A DNA stretch of 64,000 bases from positions 1 through 64,000 of the forward strand of contig JAURVB010003594.1 of assembly GCA_033002965.1 (NCBI GenBank), read 5' to 3'. A program made the position numbers and the translations under genes. The number at the start of each line of letters is the position of its first letter. Positions within the stretch are counted from its first letter, which is position 1. This document shows, piece by piece, positions 60,132-64,000 of this stretch. The notes beneath the pieces were generated by a model, which worked only from the letters and a program-made list of their open reading frames with translations, was not told the DNA's origin and did not search any database. This stretch comes from Piper betle (taxonomy: Eukaryota; Streptophyta; Magnoliopsida; Piperales; Piperaceae).

Positions 60132-60550
60132 CAGGGGTGGAAAATGGACGGGCATGCTTGCTAGTGTTTAGTGCTATGTCTATTTACTTCAAAAATGTTC
60201 ATGTCTGTCCATGTTTACTTTGGTAATTTTTTTCACAAATCTTCCATTGGACAAACGGCTTAACGGATGGACTAGCCGTATTAAAGTAAAAAATATTTTT
60301 TATAAATATAAAATTATTATTATTTGTGAGATTTTATACATTATATTAACTTTATTAATAAAATTTTAATATACAATCAATCGCAAATCTAAGCAAGTCG
60401 TCCAATACGTGGAAGTAATACGTGTAATTAATAACAAATATAAAAAAATCTTGGATAAATCTTCCATAAATTTATCTTTTTTATCGATTGTTAACAGACA
60501 TGGACAATAGTGGACATGGCATGCATATGTTCACCATCATATCCAATTAT
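60132..60550. mobile_element. Degraded hAT-like element, left end recognisable
   Basis: CAGGGGTGGAAAATGGACG at 60132 closely resembles the TAGGGGTGGGCATGGACG end of hAT element 2. It is followed by GTCCATG-type words (TGTCTGTCCATGT) and, at 60498-60525, inverted counterparts (AGACATGGACAA, GGACATGG). A clear right terminus and target duplication are missing, so it is probably truncated. Confidence 0.4.
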
Positions 60551-61154
60551 TGTCTAAACAAAAAATATGTTTGTAGCCATATCCATGTTTGTATGGCTCT
60601 TTAAAAATATTCGAGGGCCAATGTTGAGTCAAGTCTATAAGCAGTTGAGCTGATTTGGGTTCAAGTCTAATTTGTATTTGCATACAGATACTTGTACTCT
60701 TTATTATTAGTCCTATTCCAATATTATTTTTATCTACAGATGTTATATGGGCATTACTTTTTATTATTCAAGAAATCTTGTTGAAAAAGAAAATCTAATA
60801 TAAATGTATAAAATCTAATTTTATAAAACTTCAATTGTCATCACAAGCTCAGCCAAAAACACAAGTCTATCTTGTGGTTAAAAAAACAAAAAAACTGCAT
60901 TACAGTCCTGCAAAGCAAAATAGCAATGATCATTAGAGTTTATATTGTAAGTTTAAAAAACTATAGTTCCCCTTTTCCAGCCATATACATACAAGGGATG
61001 CAAGTATTTAGGATCAAGCCAAAGGGCAGCAATGCAGTTGAAGCTCATTAGTAGTATTACATTTATTAATTAAAATCGGTTAATGATATGCATAGAAATA
61101 TCCACAGAAAATAGAGACTGGTTGAAAAATGATCATAATAAGGTTAAAATTATA

Positions 61155-61193
<39 letters not shown>

Positions 61194-62191
61194 ATTAAAA
61201 TGAACGTAATCAATCCTTGGAATATGCAAAAAAATCAAAAACAAAAATATGGGAAACAAGCCCACTGAATCCCTTAAAAAATGGGCAAAATGATTTTCAT
61301 GGGCTCACATCGATAGAAAAGAAAAACAATTTTGAAAGTCCATTTCATGATACAGTTGAAAAAACAGATATTGCATTGAATTTTGTTTCTTTTGTAAGAG
61401 GCATATTTTGAAACTTATAAGACCTTAATTTAAAGAGTTCTCTTTCAATCAGTCCATTAGTGTAGGTTTTAAATGGGATAACCATTAAACCAATAAACGA
61501 AAAATCTCACTTTTGCATTCATCACAAGTAATTACCACCTAAGCAAACTCAGGAGACAAATACAAGCTTCTCCCATAAGCAGTTCCCTGGAAAAACATCA
61601 AAATGCAAATGGAATTCGTTGGTACCAAAATCTCAAAACTATCTTACAAAGTTTGAGAATACTAGTTATTGGTCACAAACAAGCCTAGACAGACCCTTAC
61701 CGATGGCATTCTTTTCGTGAAAGTATATGAAGTGAACCATTTGTCTCATCCTTATCTTACACACATAGCAACACTACATGCTAAGTGATCCTCACTCTGT
61801 TCCGTGAATAACCAGCACTAAACACAACATTTCTGTTTGAATTTGTGCCCCAAGAAGCTACAATGACAGGCCTTGCAGTAGGATTATATGTGCAGGCAAA
61901 TTATCCTTCTATCCATATATTAAAGACACTTTAACCAGATGGCTCGGCTTTTGGATTAACGATTTGAACATCCAAATTATCTGCACCTTTTCAACATGAA
62001 ATATTAACCTACAATCGATCCTCGACTGTTCACAGGACTCATTCAAAAGGAGCATTAACAACAGATAACGACATCAAAACAAGGACAGAGATTCCCATGT
62101 CAAGTAAACACAAAACCACTTTTACCTGAGTCAGACGGGCTTCCAACTTGCAGAAATTGTAAGAATTTGGAATGGATTTTAGAATTTGCAA
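60551..62191. other. Spacer with a (TA)n tract
   Basis: A (TA)n microsatellite lies at 61157-61190. The sequence near 62.1 kb is the probable 3' UTR of the minus-strand oxidase-like gene. No other gene recognised. Confidence 0.45.
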
Positions 62192-63945
62192 CTAAGGATT
62201 AATCTCCTCCTGTGTCCATTGTCTAGCACCATCATCACACACATTGGAAACAAATGTCAATCGTTTGTTATTCTTTAGGTTCAAATAATCCACCTGGAAA
62301 ATGAAGAGGCATAAAGGGATAGAAGAAATAGCAAATTATAGCAGCTCCCTGTAAGAAAGTAGAATATCCAAATTGGAGTGATTTTACAATGCAGAGTGCA
62401 TGCACGTAAGCCAGTCTGAGATAGTTAGTTGAATGAGTGGCTGAAAGAGAGAGAGAGAGAGAGAGACCTTTTCAGGATCAACAACCAAAAGACAAAATGC
62501 ATCGACAGGGCCAGCATCAGAATCCAGGGTAGAATCGTTGCACATATCCTCGTAGACACATGGAAGACCTGGCCTGGGTCCCAAATACTGTAATTTTGAC
62601 TTTAAAGAACTAGCAAACCAGCTTTCTCCCTTTGCTATAAAACAAAGGTAAAAGTTAAAGACAAAGAACAAAAGGAAAGAGTTAGTTTCCTGAAAGCTGT
62701 ACCAAATTGACTAATTGGCATGCTTACTACAGAAACACCTTTAGTAGCAAATGGATAAATCCAAACAAAACTGTGCACAAACAACTTGGCAATTACGTAC
62801 ATTATGAGTGTATGTGTTCATAAAAACCTCCCTAAAATATAAAATTCAATGATAAGGCCAATGAAGATGGTGATGATGATGACCACTTTGACAAGAATTG
62901 TCATCCCTTTTTTAAGAAGCTTAAGTAGAAAAATGAAAATAGAGGCATAGGTGTTTTGTTGCCCAACATAAAACAATCAACTGTGACAAAAACCACAAGA
63001 CAATTATAAACTGAGGCAATGATGCAGCTAATGAGGATATAACTGCATCATGCCTAATGCTGGTTGAAAAACCATTACAAGCTAAGCTTAGAAGAGTAAG
63101 AGTTCCAGCAGACATTTTGATCAACAATGAAATAATAGGATTACTCTAATAACAACTTGATCTGCTAGAACAATTCACTTTCACCTGGTGATGGTCTAGA
63201 TCAACACACTCATGTCAGTGAGCTTCAAATTTCCATGGTCAGAGCTTAGCAAACAAGTCAGCAGACTAAAACTTTCAATGGCATGGAATTAGTGAATAGT
63301 CTCACCTCAAGCTTGGCAGGATCAGGATTCAACCTGTCAACGACATCAACTTCCCCACTTATTCGAATCTGCTCCCACGATTCAGTAAAATACCAACAAA
63401 TCTGCACACAGGAGAAAAAAAAAATGTTGTCCCAAAATGACCGCACAACCACAACTACTTATACAAACCAATCACACAACATCACCATCACGTGAATTTC
63501 CAGACATTTATTCAACCGCTACAAACCAATTTACGCATACACAAATTCAAACAACCATATCAGCATAGACAGATACACATAGCTGCTATACTTTATCACA
63601 AAAATCCAAAACAGAATCTTTATGCTACCTCACAACATGTGTTATGCATTATATCTTCTATCTGCATTCAAAAAAAAAAGAGAGAGAAAAAAATCAATAG
63701 AATACATCAAAACTCATCAAGGAAGCATTTGTAAAGATAGTATATATAGATAAACCTTGCCACTTCTACCATCTGTATTGATTTGAATCCTATCAGATCC
63801 TTCTTGAAACCCTCTGAATCAAAAATTCCCACAACAGATCAAACAAATAAAATCTATTAAAAAACTAAACAAAATGTTGATCCAAGAAGACGAACCCGAA
63901 CACCGCCGTGTGATTGGATGGCAGGCCATCGGCGCCGATCGTCGC
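62192..63945 (-). CDS. Pyridoxamine 5'-phosphate oxidase-like FMN-binding protein (partial)
   Basis: Member of the plant PNPOx-like split-barrel family with an Alr4036-type FMN-binding domain; the exact substrate is not established from sequence. Exons (minus): 63896-63945, 63756-63813, 63629-63661, 63306-63401, 62468-62629, 62192-62293 (stop 62192-62194). The first coding exon lies beyond 64000. Exon series: ATIGADGLPSNHTAVFG, then GFQEGSDRIQINTDGRSGK (split-barrel strand and FMN-phosphate loop), IEDIMHNTCCE, ICWYFTESWEQIRISGEVDV with a PDPAKLE end, WFASSLKSKLQYLGPRPG ... DAFCLLVVDPEK, and VDYLNLKNNKRLTF ... WTQEEINP. The WYF.ESWEQ.R core is well conserved. At the fifth exon the expected REKAWFA reads in frame only if splicing uses the internal AAAG|GGAGAAAGC acceptor (giving GESWFASS); CAAAGGGAGAAAGC(T)TGG minus one T explains this better. 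Confidence 0.9.
62441..62466. repeat. (GA)n microsatellite at a splice donor
   Basis: About thirteen GA units on the + strand directly abut the donor of the penultimate exon of the oxidase-like gene (read on the minus strand as GAAAAG|GTCTCTCTC...). Confidence 0.9.
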
Positions 63946-64000
63946 CTGCAACAAAAAAAACACCATATCCGTCATCAAATTCGCCGAAACAAAAGATGGA
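63946..64000 (-). other. Intron of the oxidase-like gene, running off the window
   Basis: Begins (minus strand) upstream of the TTTGTTGCAG acceptor. The first coding exon and promoter of the gene lie outside. Confidence 0.8.

Noticed and set aside
1..64000. CRISPR arrays, tRNA or rRNA genes, bacterial operons
   Set aside because: The window is eukaryotic. The repeat arrays lack direct-repeat/spacer regularity, and I found no cloverleaf with A and B boxes or rRNA-like block.

Overview
This is a plant nuclear window. It is AT-rich (long T/A-rich spacers, many (TA)n tracts) with intron-containing genes bounded by GT..AG junctions and a high load of degraded transposons. All recognisable genes belong to plant families. 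The short-chain dehydrogenase has GC-rich 5' exons and AT-richer 3' exons, a gradient typical of monocots. I infer a monocot, probably not a grass, with low to moderate confidence; the species cannot be named from this.

Layout: 2.0-2.5 kb, minus-strand C2-domain (SRC2-like) gene with one frameshift. 4.35-4.79 kb, fragment of an SF3A2 splicing-factor gene, clearly a pseudogene. 5.65-6.45 kb, palindrome-armed non-autonomous transposon. 7.3-9.66 kb, CYP72A cytochrome P450 pseudogene. 11.9-13.5 kb, minus-strand protein phosphatase inhibitor-2 gene. 14.8-18.45 kb, tandemly duplicated ~0.6 kb segment whose first copy is split by a 2.3-kb element that looks like a solo LTR. 18.8-22.9 kb, plus-strand ARFRP1-type small GTPase with a long 5' non-coding region. 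22.9-28.9 kb, spacer with a MITE. 28.97-31.14 kb, minus-strand TIC32-like short-chain dehydrogenase. 31.2-45.7 kb, AT-rich spacer with a second MITE copy, a striking GC-cored element in a (TA)n tract (37.3-38.2 kb) and CACTA-like debris. 45.7-52.3 kb, probable decayed LTR remnant into which two non-autonomous hAT elements inserted, each with a perfect 8-bp target duplication. 54.65-59.87 kb, minus-strand cathepsin B-like cysteine protease, ten exons. 62.2-63.95 kb, minus-strand pyridoxamine-phosphate-oxidase-like FMN protein, 5' end beyond the window.

The genes are unrelated housekeeping or stress genes; no operon or cluster logic links them. Two patterns stand out. First, three or four non-autonomous DNA transposons from at least two superfamilies share one layout: structured ends around an extremely GC-rich, low-complexity tandem core. 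Second, almost every gene carries an isolated frame break that restoring one base (sometimes two) would repair, often in a homopolymer run or an AG|GT junction. This fits residual long-read indel errors better than independent pseudogenisation. The exceptions are the CYP72A and SF3A2 loci, which also carry in-frame stops and other lesions and are true pseudogenes.
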